12,558 nucleotides of DNA from positions 1 through 12,558 of the forward strand of contig CAIPGD010000399.1 in NCBI GenBank assembly GCA_903864485.1, in the 5' to 3' direction. How positions within the stretch are numbered: position 1 is the stretch's first letter; each line of letters begins with the position of its first letter. Below, one piece after another: positions 1 to 7,220 of this stretch. Position numbers and translations under genes: made by a program. The notes under the pieces are model-generated. The model did no database searches. It was not told the origin of the DNA and was given only the letters and a program-made list of their open reading frames with translations. Origin of the DNA: an uncultured bacterium. GTDB lineage: Bacteria; Pseudomonadota; Gammaproteobacteria; Burkholderiales; Burkholderiaceae_E.

Positions 1-362
1 TGCACATCAAATGCAGCCCCACCAAATGCACCCAGTTCACGCTGGATCAAACAGGCGGTACTCGGAAAAATCTGGTCTGGGGTGGACGTTGCGACAATCA
101 AGAGGTCGACGTCAGCAGCCGTCTTACCGGCGGCGTCAAGGGCGCGCTGGCCAGCCTGCGCACCCAGCGTGGCGGTTGTTTCATCGCCTGAGGCTAAATA
201 CCGATTGCGGATGCCGGTTCTTTCGACAATCCAGTCGTCTGAGGTTTCAATCCCGCGCTCGGCAAGCTCAGCAACCAGCTCTGCGTTGGATACGGATCGC
301 TCAGGTAACGCGGAGCCGGTACCCACGATGCGTGCGAACCGCGGAGATGAAATGTCATGCAT
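1..362 (-). CDS. fabH: 3-oxoacyl-ACP synthase III (KAS III), N-terminal part, runs off left edge
   Basis: FabH condenses acetyl-CoA with malonyl-ACP to start type II fatty acid synthesis in the cytoplasm. About 120 residues are visible. They begin MHDISSPRFARIVGTG and carry the family signatures SALPERSVSN, DDWIVERTGIRNR, ATSTPDQIFPSTAC and the approach to the active site, FDV followed by a partial CA codon. The catalytic Cys (in the usual AACSGF context) should lie just beyond the window edge. The ATG at 362-360 is preceded by an in-frame stop a few codons upstream, so the start is well bounded, although the Shine-Dalgarno is weak. It follows plsX with a 66-bp gap on the same strand, the usual plsX-fabH order, so fabD/fabG probably continue to the left. 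The family call is sure; only the 3' part is unseen. Confidence 0.95.
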   Translation of the reverse strand, partial: MHDISSPRFARIVGTGSALPERSVSNAELVAELAERGIETSDDWIVERTGIRNRYLASGDETTATLGAQAGQRALDAAGKTAADVDLLIVATSTPDQIFPSTACLIQRELGAFGGAAFDV

Positions 363-428
363 TAGCAGGGAGCGAAATCAACCACGCGTGGAGTGTACGC
401 TCAGATGACTTGTGTCGGTGCCGAAACC

Positions 429-1481
429 TCAGCCAAGCACCTTGGCTATTCGATCAACGAGTCCGTTGCGGGCGGCATCCCGAGCGCGGCCAAGTGCGTT
501 AACAAACGCCACTGCGTCCGCGGAACCGTGGCTCTTGATGACCACGCCGCGCAGTCCAACCAGGCTCGCGCCATTGTAGCGACGGGGATCCAAGCGGCGT
601 TTGAATCGCTTCAGCACCGGGAATGCCATTAACGCGAGGACCTTGGAGAGCGGTGTGCGTTCGAATTCCTCGCGGATAAAGCCTGTCATCAATTGAGCCA
701 AGCCCTCAGAGGCCTTCAAGGCCACGTTACCGACAAACCCGTCACAAACCACGACATCGGTCACCCCTCGGTAAATGTCATTGCCCTCGACATTCCCAAA
801 AAACGAGATCTGGCCCTTGGCCTGAGCGTCGCGCAGGAGATCGGCCGCCAGTTTGACGGTTTCGTTGCCCTTGATCAGTTCTTCGCCGACGTTGAGTAAG
901 CCAACCGTTGGCTGCTGGCGCCCGTCAATCGCTCCAACCAGCGCAGACCCCATCAAGGCAAACTGGCGCAAGTGCTCCGGCGTGCAATCGAGGTTGGCCC
1001 CTAAGTCGAGCATCGTTGTATCGCGGCCACTCAAGGTCGGAAACGGCGCGGCGATCGCAGGTCGGTCAATCCCATCCAGGGTTCGGAGAATATAACGGGA
1101 GATCGCCATCCAGGCGCCCGTGTTCCCCGCGCTGATGCAGGCCTGCGCCTCACCCGCGTTGACCAACGAGGCGGCCACTCGCATCGAAGAATCCTTCTTC
1201 CCGCGGAGTGCTTGCGCCACAGCCTCCCCCATCCCCACTTCTTCAGATGCAGGCTGTATCCGCAGCCTGCCCGACCCTAAGAGAGATGCAACAGGTCGCC
1301 CGCTGGGCAAACGATCGCCGACGGATTCAGTCGCGGCGAGCGCAGCCCGGATTTCGGGCTCTAGGCCTACCAAAATCAGGGAAACGTCGTCGTTTTGAGA
1401 AACAAATTCGACGCATGCCGGAATCGTGACGGAGAGGCCCTTGTCCCCTCCCATGGCGTCAACCGCGATGCGGATCGTCAT
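429..1481 (-). CDS. plsX: Phosphate acyltransferase PlsX
   Basis: PlsX converts acyl-ACP plus phosphate to acyl-phosphate, the donor used by PlsY to make lysophosphatidic acid. It is a cytoplasmic protein that associates with the membrane. The 350-residue product matches the usual family length. Visible signatures are DAMGGD at residues 8-13, SAGNTGA at 117-123, LDLGANLDC near 158-166, LNVGEE plus KG near 196-205, GNVEGND at 229-235 and DGFVGN at 247-252. It starts at ATG 1481-1479, 54 bp after rpmF, and is followed by fabH. This arrangement couples ribosomal L32 with entry into lipid synthesis in many proteobacteria. The ribosome binding site is weak. No truncation or frameshift is seen. Confidence 0.97.
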   Translation of the reverse strand: MTIRIAVDAMGGDKGLSVTIPACVEFVSQNDDVSLILVGLEPEIRAALAATESVGDRLPSGRPVASLLGSGRLRIQPASEEVGMGEAVAQALRGKKDSSMRVAASLVNAGEAQACISAGNTGAWMAISRYILRTLDGIDRPAIAAPFPTLSGRDTTMLDLGANLDCTPEHLRQFALMGSALVGAIDGRQQPTVGLLNVGEELIKGNETVKLAADLLRDAQAKGQISFFGNVEGNDIYRGVTDVVVCDGFVGNVALKASEGLAQLMTGFIREEFERTPLSKVLALMAFPVLKRFKRRLDPRRYNGASLVGLRGVVIKSHGSADAVAFVNALGRARDAARNGLVDRIAKVLG

Positions 1482-1535
1482 GCCAAACTTGCGCAGTCAG
1501 CGTGCGTGGGACGAACGACCACCACACCTCAGAAT

Positions 1536-1718
1536 TTATTCGTCGGCTTTGGTCTTAATGACTTTGCGCCCACGGTAAAAACCGTTAGGGCTGATGTGAT
1601 GGCGCAAGTGAACCTCACCGGTCGAAGGCTCAATCGCCGTCGCGGGAGGCGTCAGAAAATCATGCGATCGATGCATCCCGCGCTTCGAAGGCGATTTTTT
1701 ATTTTGTTGAACGGCCAT
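1536..1718 (-). CDS. rpmF: 50S ribosomal protein L32
   Basis: This is the small basic large-subunit protein L32. The 60-residue product starts MAVQQNKKSPSKRGMHRSHD, the near-invariant N-terminus of the family, and continues with LHHI-like (here LRHHISPNG) and FYRGRKV motifs. It has no zinc-binding cysteines, so it is the Cys-free form typical of many proteobacteria. It sits 46 bp after yceD and 54 bp before plsX on the same strand, the classical yceD-rpmF-plsX order. A candidate extended -10 promoter lies in the upstream gap. Length and sequence are as expected. Confidence 0.97.
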   Translation of the reverse strand: MAVQQNKKSPSKRGMHRSHDFLTPPATAIEPSTGEVHLRHHISPNGFYRGRKVIKTKADE

Positions 1719-1750
1719 GGCGGACAGGTCCGAAAATTAACTAATCGACA

Positions 1751-1759
1751 AGTATAACA
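1751..1759 (-). promoter_or_regulatory. Candidate extended -10 promoter element for rpmF-plsX-fabH
   Basis: On the minus strand the yceD-rpmF gap holds TGTTATACT. This is a TGn extension followed by a hexamer matching TATAAT at five of six positions, about 35 nt before the rpmF ATG. No good -35 hexamer is visible, which is acceptable for an extended -10 promoter. It would give rpmF-plsX-fabH a transcript separate from yceD. The call rests on a short motif match only. Confidence 0.3.
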
Positions 1760-1764
1760 AGACT

Positions 1765-2274
1765 TTACGACTCGCGCTTCCTGAGAGATTCAAGCGCGGC
1801 GAAGGCGCTGGTTCGATCATCCTGGAGATGCTCCGGCAATGAACAGTCGGCGTGGCGAGGTTCCCGAAGGAGCTCGAGCAGCACCTCATCCTCTAGCCAC
1901 TGCGCCAGCGAAAAATGCGGCGAAGCGACAAGAACGTCATAAGCCTCCGCTTCAAGGTCTTCCTGCTCGGCGCTCGATTCATCGGGCGCGAGCGCTGCCC
2001 AACGCTCGATCGCAATCGCTTGTTGCAGCGGCCCCAGACACCGCGCGCACGGCACAAGGAGATGACCTCTGGCACTCAGGTGCAGATGAGGACGGTCGCG
2101 ACCCATCGGATCAGTCCAGGGCTCACCATCCACCGACCAGGTCAGCTTGCCTTCCAGACTGAACAACTCAGCCGCCACGCGTTCAAGTTGGCCAGCATCG
2201 ACTTCACCTTCGCACCGTTGGCGGGCTCGAGCAAAGGCTTCAGCGTCGATGCTGGGGGGGATGCTAGTTATCAT
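1765..2274 (-). CDS. yceD: YceD family protein (DUF177), linked to 23S rRNA/large-subunit assembly
   Basis: YceD/DUF177 proteins are encoded next to rpmF across bacteria and plants and are associated with 23S rRNA accumulation. The molecular activity is not well settled. The 169-residue product has the family core: a VPCARCL motif (Cys76 and Cys79) after a GHLLVPC strand, an acidic middle with EDLEAEAYDVLV, and a C-terminal region with WLEDEVLLELL followed by conserved CSLPEH-like residues. Start is ATG 2274-2272. The gap to the divergent maf start is only 31 bp, so the promoters of the two genes must be very close or overlap the other gene. Codons 5-7 contain a run of seven C residues (2254-2260). 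Confidence 0.9.
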   Translation of the reverse strand: MITSIPPSIDAEAFARARQRCEGEVDAGQLERVAAELFSLEGKLTWSVDGEPWTDPMGRDRPHLHLSARGHLLVPCARCLGPLQQAIAIERWAALAPDESSAEQEDLEAEAYDVLVASPHFSLAQWLEDEVLLELLREPRHADCSLPEHLQDDRTSAFAALESLRKRES

Positions 2275-2305
2275 CCAAATAGAATACCTGCAGAATTAGC
2301 GCCCA

Positions 2306-2923
2306 ATGCACCACACCAACGCCCCACCTCGCCGATTGCAGCTCGCGTCCAGTTCGCCATACCGCCGGGAATTGCTCTCGCGACTGCGCATCCCGTTTGA
2401 GGTCGTCGCACCCAATGTCGACGAGACACCCTACCCGGGCGAATTGCCCACGGCCTTATCGGCGCGTTTGGCCCTCGCGAAAGCGCAGGCTGTTGCAAGC
2501 CCCGGTACATGGACGATTGGGTCAGACCAGGTCGCCACACTCGATGGGCTACCAATTGGAAAACCTGGCCATCACGAAGCCGCTCGCTTGCAGTTGCAGG
2601 CCTCGTCGGGCCGCACAGTTCACTTTTACACCGCCCTGGCGCTCGTGGACTTTGACCGTGGGCTCAGCCGGGTCGAACGGATCGACACTCGAGTGCGCTT
2701 TAAAGTGCTCAGCGCCGAAGAGATTGAAGCGTATCTGCTTGCTGAACAGCCCTACGACTGCGCTGGTTCGGCCAAATGCGAAGGACTCGGCATCGCGTTA
2801 CTCGAATCGATCGAGGGCGACGATCCCACCGCGTTGATCGGTCTACCCTTGATCCGGCTTTCTAGTTGGCTGCGGGAATGGGGTTGGAATCCATTGTTAG
2901 GCATTTCGCAGGAATCGCCTTGA
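2306..2923 (+). CDS. maf: Maf-family nucleotide pyrophosphatase, YceF type
   Basis: Maf proteins hydrolyse non-canonical or methylated nucleoside triphosphates to monophosphates. The YceF branch, which this resembles, is described as preferring 7-methyl-GTP. The 205-residue product shows LQLASSSPYRRELL at 11-24 (substrate-binding loop), NVDETP at 38-42, IGSDQV at 71-76 with the conserved Asp74, GKP at 85-87, and FYTALALV near 107-114. Near 160-182 it has the C-terminal EGLGIALLESIEG and LIGLPL motifs. It is divergent from yceD, as yceF is in many proteobacteria, and overlaps the start of the following methyltransferase gene. The start ATG has no strong Shine-Dalgarno, but nothing upstream fits better. 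Confidence 0.93.
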   Translation: MHHTNAPPRRLQLASSSPYRRELLSRLRIPFEVVAPNVDETPYPGELPTALSARLALAKAQAVASPGTWTIGSDQVATLDGLPIGKPGHHEAARLQLQASSGRTVHFYTALALVDFDRGLSRVERIDTRVRFKVLSAEEIEAYLLAEQPYDCAGSAKCEGLGIALLESIEGDDPTALIGLPLIRLSSWLREWGWNPLLGISQESP

Positions 2924-3783
2924 GCAGCCCTTCACCTGGAACACTGCATCTAATCCCGGTACCCATCGGCCTATCTGGAGCGGGCGATCCAGTTGCTGAG
3001 CTCAGCGCCCCGCTGATCACATTGACAGCAGGTCTCGATTATTTGATTGCTGAGAATGCCCGCAGCGCTCGAGCCTTCCTGAAGCGATTGCCGCTGGTTC
3101 GGCCAATCCAGGAAATCGAAATCCGCGAGTTGAATGAACACACCTCGGCAGGCGAGATCCCCAACCTGATAGAACCGATCCTGGCCGGCCGGAATGCTGG
3201 ACTGGTGAGTGAAGCTGGCTGCCCTGCCGTGGCCGATCCCGGAAGCCAACTGGTCGCTGCGGCCCACCGGGCGGGTATACCAGTCGTGCCACATATTGGG
3301 CCGAGCGCCCTCCTCCTGGCTTTGATGGCTTCGGGTCTGGAGGGTCAACGCTTCGCATTTGCGGGGTACTTACCCGCCCAGGCCAATGAGCGTGCCACGG
3401 CGCTTCAGCGCCTGGAAGACCGTTCTGCACGGGGTGCAGAGACTCAACTCTGGATCGAGACCCCTTACCGGGCACAGGCCATGATCACCACGGCCCTAAA
3501 AATTCTGAGACCAACGACGTCAATCGCCGTCGCCTGCGATCTCGCGGGCCCTCAGCAGTGGATCGGTTCTAAAACGATCGCGCTTTGGCGAAAAACACCA
3601 CCCGACTTGACCAATCGATTGACGGTGTTTGCGCTCTTGGCCGACCGAGCGATCAGCGCAGCCTGGGTTGATCAAGCAGAGCACCAAACCCGATTGCCTT
3701 CCCAGCAGACGCGCCAAAACGTTTCACGAGTCGCTCCGCCACATTCTCTCGCGGGGAAAAATCGACGACGTTCTCCTCCTTAA
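2920..3783 (+). CDS. SAM-dependent methyltransferase of the tetrapyrrole-methylase/RsmI-like fold, with an extended C-terminus
   Basis: The fold is that of RsmI (16S rRNA 2'-O-methylation) and cobalamin/siroheme methylases. The sequence fits the separate betaproteobacterial paralogue found beside maf, whose substrate I do not know. I chose TTG at 2920, which overlaps the maf stop and has AGGA about seven bases upstream; ATG 2878 is an alternative. Counting from there, the 287 residues show GTLHLIPVPIG (7-17), ENARSARAFLKR (45-56), IRELNEHT (68-75), LVSEAGCPAVADPG (95-108), GPSALLLALMASGL (127-140) and FAGYLP (147-152). WIETPYR follows at 178-184. The conserved domain ends near residue 241. 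Residues 245-287 are an extra basic tail encoded antisense to the end of sppA. Confidence 0.85.
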   Translation: MSSPSPGTLHLIPVPIGLSGAGDPVAELSAPLITLTAGLDYLIAENARSARAFLKRLPLVRPIQEIEIRELNEHTSAGEIPNLIEPILAGRNAGLVSEAGCPAVADPGSQLVAAAHRAGIPVVPHIGPSALLLALMASGLEGQRFAFAGYLPAQANERATALQRLEDRSARGAETQLWIETPYRAQAMITTALKILRPTTSIAVACDLAGPQQWIGSKTIALWRKTPPDLTNRLTVFALLADRAISAAWVDQAEHQTRLPSQQTRQNVSRVAPPHSLAGKNRRRSPP

Positions 3784-4645
3784 TGACATCGCGCGCCACG
3801 CTGTCAACGGTGCCGAGATCATCGGCCAGGCCAAGTTCAATCGCACGCTGTCCGGTCCAGAACAATCCCGAAAAAAGCTCAGGCCGCTCCTTCAGTCGAT
3901 CGCCCCGACCTTGCTTTACGGCCGAAATAAATTGCTGGTGAATCTCATCCAGCATCTTTTGGACATGCGCGCGTTGTCGCTCGCTGACCGGCAGGAAGGG
4001 ATCAAGAATGCCCTTGTTCTCTCCAGCGGTCAGTAGTCGCCGCTCGACGCCAAAACGGTCGAGGGTGCCGACAAATCCAAAACCGTCCATCAGAACCCCG
4101 ATCGAGCCCACGATGCTGGCCTTGTCGACAAAGATACGGTCGGTCGCCGCAGCGACGTAGTACCCACCGGAGGCGCAAATCTCTTCGACCACGCTATAGA
4201 CGGCGATATCGGGATATTTACTGCGCAGTCGACGGATTTCATCGTAAATCGCGCCGGCCTGGACGGGGCTACCGCCAGGACTGTTGACCCGGAGAATCAC
4301 ACCGGCGGTATTCGCATCCTCGAAAGCATTCTGCAGCGCCAGGTTGATATTGTCGGCACTGGCCAACCCGTCGGTCTCAATCGTGCCCCGCAAATCAACC
4401 AGTGCGGTATGCCGGCCACCATGACTTGAGCCGAATTCTTCAAACGGTTTGAAGACGCCCCATAAGGTCACTAGGGCCAACCCGATAAAGGCGCATTTAA
4501 AAAAAACGCCCCAGCGTCGCCGCAGTCGCTGTTCAGCGAGGGTCTCGAGCGCCAGGCGCTCCAGTAGAGACCGCTCCCACGACGCAACTGCTTGGGCAGT
4601 GGATTGCGAGGTCGACGGCGACTCATTGACAGGGAATTCAGACAT
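3653..4645 (-). CDS. sppA: Signal peptide peptidase SppA, short S49 form
   Basis: SppA cleaves leftover signal peptides in the inner membrane. It is an S49 serine/lysine-dyad protease. The 330-residue product has a cytoplasmic N-terminus, one membrane segment near residues 47-65, then the protease domain: VNSPGG (120-124), the nucleophile Ser159 in CASGGYY, IVGSIGV (178-184), and the probable general base Lys211 in ENKGILDP. The C-terminus (NVAERLVKRFGAS) is family-like, so the stop at 3653 looks genuine. It lies 26 bp after the Rieske gene, last in the rluC-gph-Rieske-sppA cluster, and converges on the methyltransferase gene with a 131-bp overlap. The sense strand has a run of eight T at 4499-4506, just before the membrane segment. 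Confidence 0.93.
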   Translation of the reverse strand: MSEFPVNESPSTSQSTAQAVASWERSLLERLALETLAEQRLRRRWGVFFKCAFIGLALVTLWGVFKPFEEFGSSHGGRHTALVDLRGTIETDGLASADNINLALQNAFEDANTAGVILRVNSPGGSPVQAGAIYDEIRRLRSKYPDIAVYSVVEEICASGGYYVAAATDRIFVDKASIVGSIGVLMDGFGFVGTLDRFGVERRLLTAGENKGILDPFLPVSERQRAHVQKMLDEIHQQFISAVKQGRGDRLKERPELFSGLFWTGQRAIELGLADDLGTVDSVARDVIKEENVVDFSPRENVAERLVKRFGASAGKAIGFGALLDQPRLR

Positions 4646-4671
4646 GTGCGCGCTCGATTAAAACGGATGCG

Positions 4672-5064
4672 TTACGAAGCTGACAAGTCGACCCAGACCG
4701 AACCCTCAAGTTCGACCGCGGGAAGCTTTCTCAAGTGTTGGTTGCGGCATGGCCCGTCAACGCAGGCTCCCGTCGAGGGCTCATAGAGAGCCCCGTGGGT
4801 GGCGCACACCAAATATACCCCCCCATCGTCCCAAAACTGACCCGGAAGCCAATCCAATTCCACCGGGACATGCGCACAACGGTTCAGATACGCATGCACG
4901 ACCCCTTCCGAACGAATTGCAAAAGCCGGTTGATCGGGACCAATCTCGAAACGAACGCCAAGACCCTGATCAACCAGGTCAGAGGACGCACAGACCCTGA
5001 GCCGAGTCGATCCATTCGCAACGGCCTGAGCAACGTGAACCATCGCGTTATTTTCAGGATTCAT
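4672..5064 (-). CDS. Small Rieske [2Fe-2S] ferredoxin-like protein
   Basis: This is a stand-alone Rieske domain of 130 residues. The cluster ligands are Cys63/His65 in NRCAHVP and Cys87/His90 in CATHGALY, the usual two Cys and two His. An EPSTGACVDGPC turn with Cys101 and Cys106 follows. No signal peptide, membrane segment or catalytic domain is present, so it should be a soluble electron carrier or a regulatory/redox subunit. It begins with an ATGA overlap with the HAD phosphatase stop, which supports this start over the internal Met8, and it precedes sppA by 26 bp. The position in an rluC-gph-Rieske-sppA row recurs in betaproteobacteria as I know them, but I know of no assigned partner. Confidence 0.88.
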   Translation of the reverse strand: MNPENNAMVHVAQAVANGSTRLRVCASSDLVDQGLGVRFEIGPDQPAFAIRSEGVVHAYLNRCAHVPVELDWLPGQFWDDGGVYLVCATHGALYEPSTGACVDGPCRNQHLRKLPAVELEGSVWVDLSAS

Positions 5065-5750
5065 TGGGGGATGAGTTTTCGCGACAACTTCACCTCAAGC
5101 CACTCGCCCAATGCGTGAACGGAGTCATGAACCGGATCCACGCCGGCCGCCAGCAGGGTTTCCCGAGGGTGGGCGCCATATCCGACACCGCCAAACAAGG
5201 CGCCGGCAGACTGGGCCATCCCGTGATCGTGGGTGGTATCGCCAATCATCAGCGTGCGCGAGGGCTCGAAGCCAAGTTCTTCGCAAAGATCTACGAGCAT
5301 CCAGGGGTGCGGTTTAGGCTCGCCCTCATCGGCGCAACGCGTCGCATCAAAGTGTCGGCGCAACCCCGTCTGATCAAAGGCGCGTTCAAGGCCCACGCGC
5401 GACTTTCCAGTCGCAACGCCCATTGCAATCCCACTTTCGCGCAGGGCGTCGAGCATTTCGCGCATCCCGTCGAAGAGCTTGAGCAATGGATCGCGGCCGA
5501 AATAATGGACCCGATAGCGCTCCACAAATTCGCGAAGGCGTTCTGGCGGTAATGACGGCACAGCAAGACGGAGGGCATCCTGGAGCCCCAAGCCGATCAC
5601 ATGGGAAGCCTGTTGCGCATTGGGCTCCTCGAGCTCCAAATCGCGAGCGGCAGCTCGAATCGAATCGGCAATCGCTCCGGTGGAGTCCACGATCGTGCCA
5701 TCCCAGTCAAAGACAACGAGATCAACCTGAGACGGGGCTAAAGAATGCAT
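5061..5750 (-). CDS. HAD-superfamily hydrolase, phosphoglycolate phosphatase-like
   Basis: A haloacid-dehalogenase-type phosphatase. Counting from ATG 5750 it has 229 residues. Motif I is VVFDWDGTIVDS with Asp15 (nucleophile) and Asp17. Motif II is VATGKS with Thr114. Motif III is Lys146 in EPKPHP, and motif IV is IGDTTHD with Asp171 and Asp175. A helical cap sits between motifs I and II, as in Gph/PGP enzymes. The open frame extends upstream to 5813, but the family starts just before the motif I strand, so the extra 21 residues are probably not translated. The chosen start overlaps the rluC 3' end by 29 bp, and the stop overlaps the Rieske start (ATGA). Phosphoglycolate is the likely but unproven substrate. 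Confidence 0.9.
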   Translation of the reverse strand: MHSLAPSQVDLVVFDWDGTIVDSTGAIADSIRAAARDLELEEPNAQQASHVIGLGLQDALRLAVPSLPPERLREFVERYRVHYFGRDPLLKLFDGMREMLDALRESGIAMGVATGKSRVGLERAFDQTGLRRHFDATRCADEGEPKPHPWMLVDLCEELGFEPSRTLMIGDTTHDHGMAQSAGALFGGVGYGAHPRETLLAAGVDPVHDSVHALGEWLEVKLSRKLIPQ

Positions 5751-6702
5751 GATGTTGGAGTAAGGTTTCAAAGGCAGGCGGTTGTGGCGCAACGACCACG
5801 GTAGATTGTCCACTGACTGGATGCTTAAAAGTCATCTGATAGGCATGCAAGTACATCCGCCGCCATCCCGCCTGGGCCCATAGACCATTCAGATAAAAGT
5901 CCCCATAGCGGTCATCACCAATAATCGGAAACCCCGCATGGGCACAATGAACCCGAATCTGATGGGTACGGCCGGTTTCAAGCTTTGCCTCAATCAAGGT
6001 CGTCGGCCAGTTTGCATCGATATCACGGTGCGCTAGACCCGTAATAATCGTGGCGGCACTCTGACCATCAGACCGAACGTACACCATGCGCTCCCCACTG
6101 GCCGTCAAAGTCTTGACCAATGGCCAGTCAAGACGCTTGCTTCGCAACGGCCAGCGACCGCTCACGATGGCCCGATATCGCTTGTCCGTAAGACCCTCGC
6201 GCAGCTGCGCATGCAGACTTAGCAACGCCGGTCGACGCTTGGCAATCAGCAATACGCCCGAGGTCCCACGATCTAAGCGATGCACGAGTTCGAGAAAGCG
6301 AGCCTCTGGTCGCGAGGCGCGCAGCCGCTCGATCACGCCATGAGCAATCCCGCTACCCCCATGAACTGCAACGCCCGCGGGCTTGTCGACCGCCAACAGT
6401 TCGTCGTCTTCCCAAAGGATCGGCATCACAATTGGGGCCGGAGGCGTGAGCGAGCGAGCTTGAATCGCCGGTGCAGCTGTGCGCACTGGCGGGATGCGCA
6501 CCTGATCTCCCGTGTGGACGCGAGCGTCAGCCGATGCTCGTCCACGATTAACCCGTACTTCGCCACTACGGATCATCTTATACAGATGGCTCTTGGGAAC
6601 CCCTTTGAGCTGGTGGGCCAAAAAATTGTCCAACCGCTGGCCATCGTGTTCCTCGCCGACATCGACCATTCGAATCGCACGCGGAGCGAGTTCTTCTATC
6701 AC
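5722..6702 (-). CDS. rluC: 23S rRNA pseudouridine synthase RluC-type
   Basis: The enzyme isomerises specific uridines of 23S rRNA (positions 955, 2504 and 2580 in E. coli RluC). The open frame runs far upstream to 7347, but RluC homology begins only near 6670. I chose GTG 6702, giving 326 residues. ATG 6669 is possible but would cut close to the S4 domain. The S4 RNA-binding domain spans about 20-70 (GQRLDNFLAHQLKGVPKSH). The catalytic domain has ELLAVDKPAGVAVHGG (101-116), the catalytic Asp144 in LVHRLDRGTSG, AKLETGRTHQIRVH (239-252) and GDDRYGD (262-268). It is divergent from rne, as in E. coli, and heads the four-gene cluster. A TACAAT hexamer at 6730-6735 could be its -10. Confidence 0.92.
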   Translation of the reverse strand: MIEELAPRAIRMVDVGEEHDGQRLDNFLAHQLKGVPKSHLYKMIRSGEVRVNRGRASADARVHTGDQVRIPPVRTAAPAIQARSLTPPAPIVMPILWEDDELLAVDKPAGVAVHGGSGIAHGVIERLRASRPEARFLELVHRLDRGTSGVLLIAKRRPALLSLHAQLREGLTDKRYRAIVSGRWPLRSKRLDWPLVKTLTASGERMVYVRSDGQSAATIITGLAHRDIDANWPTTLIEAKLETGRTHQIRVHCAHAGFPIIGDDRYGDFYLNGLWAQAGWRRMYLHAYQMTFKHPVSGQSTVVVAPQPPAFETLLQHHAFFSPVSG

Positions 6703-6792
6703 GCTGATATACTCAAAATGTTCAACCCTATTGTATGTGGGGCAACGACCACCGGACCGCCTTCGGTCGGGTCCAGGCAATCGTAAATAGTC

Positions 6793-6833
6793 GCCTTCGA
6801 GACTGTTGCTGCGAGACCGCCCGGATCGAAGGC
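6793..6833 (+). other. Perfect 8-bp inverted repeat in the rne leader
   Basis: GCCTTCGA at 6793-6800 is exactly complementary to TCGAAGGC at 6826-6833, with a 25-nt loop. In RNA this is a stable stem in the presumed rne 5' leader, about 400 nt before the start codon. No U-tract follows, so it is not a standard terminator. It may be an RNase E-responsive element or a chance repeat. Confidence 0.4.
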
Positions 6834-7167
6834 ATTTCACCCGGAGAGGCCGGCACTTCAACGTCATGCGATAGATTGAACATGAACGCGTGCAACCCGA
6901 AAAGGTGGCACTCGAAATAAACAGGATTTGCGTCCTCCACAGCGGCGCCGGGATGGCTCGGCGCGTGGACGGATCGGTCCGACCTGAAGAGTTTCTTCGT
7001 GGCGCGTCCCTTTGGCGCGGCATGAGCGTCCGAGCATACGGTTCTTTTCCCGGAGATCTAGCGTCCAAGACGGACCAGAACTCCAGTTTGGCAGGACGTC
7101 CTCGCGCCACTGGCGCTCGAGCGCACCGCCATGAATCGTTCACGCCCCCGCAATCTCTACCGGTCGT

Positions 7168-7220
7168 TCTCCGAATTCGTTCGCGGGATCGCGCGCACCT
7201 TGCACTCAGCGCGCCGGAGA
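7168..7220 (+). promoter_or_regulatory. Possible Shine-Dalgarno-sequestering structure before rne
   Basis: The rne ribosome binding site is GGAG at 7216-7219, nine bases before ATG 7229. TCTCCG at 7168-7173 is exactly complementary to CGGAGA at 7215-7220. Directly stacked on that helix, GCGCGC at 7191-7196 pairs with GCGCGC at 7209-7214 across a 12-nt loop. Together they would form a 12-bp helix with a one-sided 17-nt bulge that buries the ribosome binding site. Pairing is seen directly; a regulatory role is inferred. Confidence 0.35.

Noticed and set aside
2866..2919. Earlier start for the methyltransferase (2866 or ATG 2878)
   Set aside because: TTG 2920 has a well-spaced AGGA, a short overlap with the maf stop and matches the family N-terminus, while the extra residues are only maf coding sequence in another frame.
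2920..3642. Naming the methyltransferase rsmI
   Set aside because: It has the same fold, but motifs such as IRELNEHT and SEAGCPAVADPG and its place beside maf fit the separate paralogue of unknown substrate, so I left the symbol blank.
5751..5813. 21-residue longer start for the HAD phosphatase
   Set aside because: Family members begin just before the motif I strand. The longer form would increase overlap with rluC without any conserved residues.
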